Of a DNA stretch of 6,323 nucleotides, positions 5,262-6,323 are shown one piece after another. Within the stretch, counting starts at the first letter, position 1, and each line of letters opens with the position of its first letter. Under the pieces are notes generated by a model. It saw only the letters and a program-made list of their open reading frames with translations. It had not been told where the DNA came from and did no database searches. A program made the position numbers and the translations under genes. Location: contig CANEXR010000171.1 of NCBI GenBank assembly GCA_947443815.1, positions 1 through 6,323 on the forward strand, given 5' to 3'. This DNA is from Flavobacteriaceae bacterium. GTDB lineage: Bacteria > Bacteroidota > Bacteroidia > Flavobacteriales > Flavobacteriaceae.

Positions 5262-6323
5262 ATGAGTACAGCAACTATGCCTTATGTGGCTTTCAAAGTT
5301 AAAGACATTTCCCTAGCGGCTTGGGGAAGAAAAGAAATTGAATTAGCAGAAGCTGAAATGCCAGGTTTAATGGCGCTTCGTGCGGAGTACAAAGACGAAC
5401 AACCACTTGCTGGTGCTCGTATCGCAGGATGTTTGCACATGACAATACAAACTGCAGTTTTGATTGAAACCTTGATTGCTCTTGGTGCTGAGGTGACTTG
5501 GAGTTCTTGTAACATTTTCTCTACACAAGATCAGGCTGCTGCTGCGATTGCTGCTGCAGGAATTCAGGTGTATGCTTGGAAAGGATTGAATGAAGTAGAT
5601 TTTGACTGGTGTATTGAGCAAACATTATTTTTTGGTGAAGACAGAAAACCATTGAATATGATTCTTGATGACGGTGGTGATTTGACGAATATGGTTATTG
5701 ACCGTTTTCCAGAATTAGTTGCAGGTATCAAAGGATTGTCTGAAGAAACTACAACAGGCGTTCACAGATTGTACGAAAGAGTTAAAGCGGGAACATTGCC
5801 AATGCCAGCAATTAACGTTAATGACTCGGTTACTAAATCTAAATTTGATAACAAATACGGTTGTAAAGAATCGGCAGTTGATGCGGTTCGTCGTGCTACT
5901 GATATTATGTTAGCTGGAAAAAGAGTAATTGTTTGTGGTTACGGTGATGTTGGAAAAGGAACTGCTGCTTCTTTCAGAGGTGCGGGTTCTATTGTAACAG
6001 TTACTGAGATTGATCCAATTTGTGCGCTTCAAGCTGCAATGGACGGTTTTGAAGTAAAGAAATTAGATACGGTTATCACTACTGCTGATATTATCATTAC
6101 AACTACAGGAAATAAAGATATCGTTTTGGGTTCTCATTTCGAAAAAATGAAAGACAAAACTATCGTTTGTAATATTGGGCATTTTGATAACGAAATTGAT
6201 ATGGCTTGGTTGAATACCAACCACGGCGCATCAAAAATTGAAATCAAACCTCAAGTAGATAAATATACGATTGCTGGAAACGACATCATCATTTTGGCGG
6301 AAGGTCGTTTGGTAAACTTAGGC
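5262..6323 (+). CDS. ahcY: Adenosylhomocysteinase (S-adenosyl-L-homocysteine hydrolase), 3'-truncated by window end
   Basis: AhcY splits S-adenosylhomocysteine into adenosine and homocysteine with a tightly bound NAD+, removing the inhibitory product of methyl transfer reactions; it acts in the cytosol as a tetramer. The 354 codons in the window are open with no stop; compared with the usual length of about 435, some 80 C-terminal residues are missing. Visible landmarks are AGCLHMTIQTAVLIETLIAL (54-73, His59), SSCNIFSTQD (81-90), LDDGGDLTN (135-143), EETTTGV (161-167), SVTKSKFDNKYGC (189-201, catalytic Lys192/Asp196), the NAD-binding GYGDVGKG (226-233), TEIDP (248-252), NIGHFDNEID (304-313) and LAEGRLVNLG (345-354). 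The start ATG at 5262 (MSTATMPYVAFKVKDISLA) follows a -7 box at normal distance. A second in-frame ATG five codons later is possible but less likely. The gene is divergent from the PPTase operon. Confidence 0.98.
   Translation, partial: MSTATMPYVAFKVKDISLAAWGRKEIELAEAEMPGLMALRAEYKDEQPLAGARIAGCLHMTIQTAVLIETLIALGAEVTWSSCNIFSTQDQAAAAIAAAGIQVYAWKGLNEVDFDWCIEQTLFFGEDRKPLNMILDDGGDLTNMVIDRFPELVAGIKGLSEETTTGVHRLYERVKAGTLPMPAINVNDSVTKSKFDNKYGCKESAVDAVRRATDIMLAGKRVIVCGYGDVGKGTAASFRGAGSIVTVTEIDPICALQAAMDGFEVKKLDTVITTADIIITTTGNKDIVLGSHFEKMKDKTIVCNIGHFDNEIDMAWLNTNHGASKIEIKPQVDKYTIAGNDIIILAEGRLVNLG

Noticed and set aside
5282..5913. Minus-strand frames at 5282-5515 and 5367-5621, and a plus-strand frame at 5719-5913
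   Set aside because: All overlap ahcY, whose conserved motifs are continuous from 5262 to the window end.
1..6323. CRISPR array, defence system, prophage or insertion sequence
   Set aside because: No regularly spaced repeats, transposase, integrase, nuclease or toxin-antitoxin signatures were seen. Every long frame has a metabolic, transport or ribosome-rescue assignment.

Overview
The window looks like a Flavobacteriia (Bacteroidota) chromosome, most likely Flavobacterium or a close relative. The evidence is the low GC content, promoter -7 boxes of the TAnnTTTG type, no convincing Shine-Dalgarno sites, and a gene set typical of this group: an Sfp-type phosphopantetheinyl transferase, a GGGP synthase, PnuC, DUF4301, ArfB and a TonB-dependent receptor.

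Layout: most of the window (1-5035) is read from the minus strand. Going downstream from 5035 there is a compact five-gene run. It contains an Sfp-type phosphopantetheinyl transferase (5035-4379), a geranylgeranylglyceryl-phosphate synthase family protein (4365-3637), a seven-helix PnuC-family vitamin transporter (3608-2961), a 708-residue fusion of a NadR-like kinase domain to a DUF4301 domain (3012-886), and the ribosome-rescue hydrolase ArfB (884-480, TTG start). Gaps are 13, 28, -52 and 1 bases, so one operon is likely. After arfB comes a separately controlled unit: a TAnnTTTG -7 box (430-423), a TPP riboswitch aptamer (419-322), a leader ending in a 7-bp tandem repeat, and the first 62 codons of a TonB-dependent outer-membrane receptor (186 to beyond base 1). 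On the plus strand, the other side of a divergent spacer (5036-5261) carries ahcY, which starts at 5262 and runs off the window end.

How the genes fit together: the TPP riboswitch marks the truncated receptor as a thiamine (or thiamine-precursor) importer of the outer membrane. The PnuC-type inner-membrane carrier and the cytosolic NadR-like kinase just upstream form a classic facilitated-uptake plus phosphorylation-trapping pair. Their substrate could be nicotinamide riboside (PnuC/NadR) or thiamine (PnuT-like), and sequence alone does not decide. The PPTase, GGGP synthase and AhcY are housekeeping or lipid and cofactor genes with no clear link to that uptake.

The items most worth a second look are the kinase-DUF4301 fusion, whose DUF4301 part carries motifs resembling UDP-sugar-type nucleotidyltransferases; a 74-bp structured palindromic element in the ahcY/PPTase spacer that looks like a dispersed Flavobacterium repeat or structured RNA; and the riboswitch leader with a possible anti-aptamer segment and a tandem repeat overlapping alternative start codons. 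I see no CRISPR array, insertion sequence, phage gene, tRNA or rRNA.
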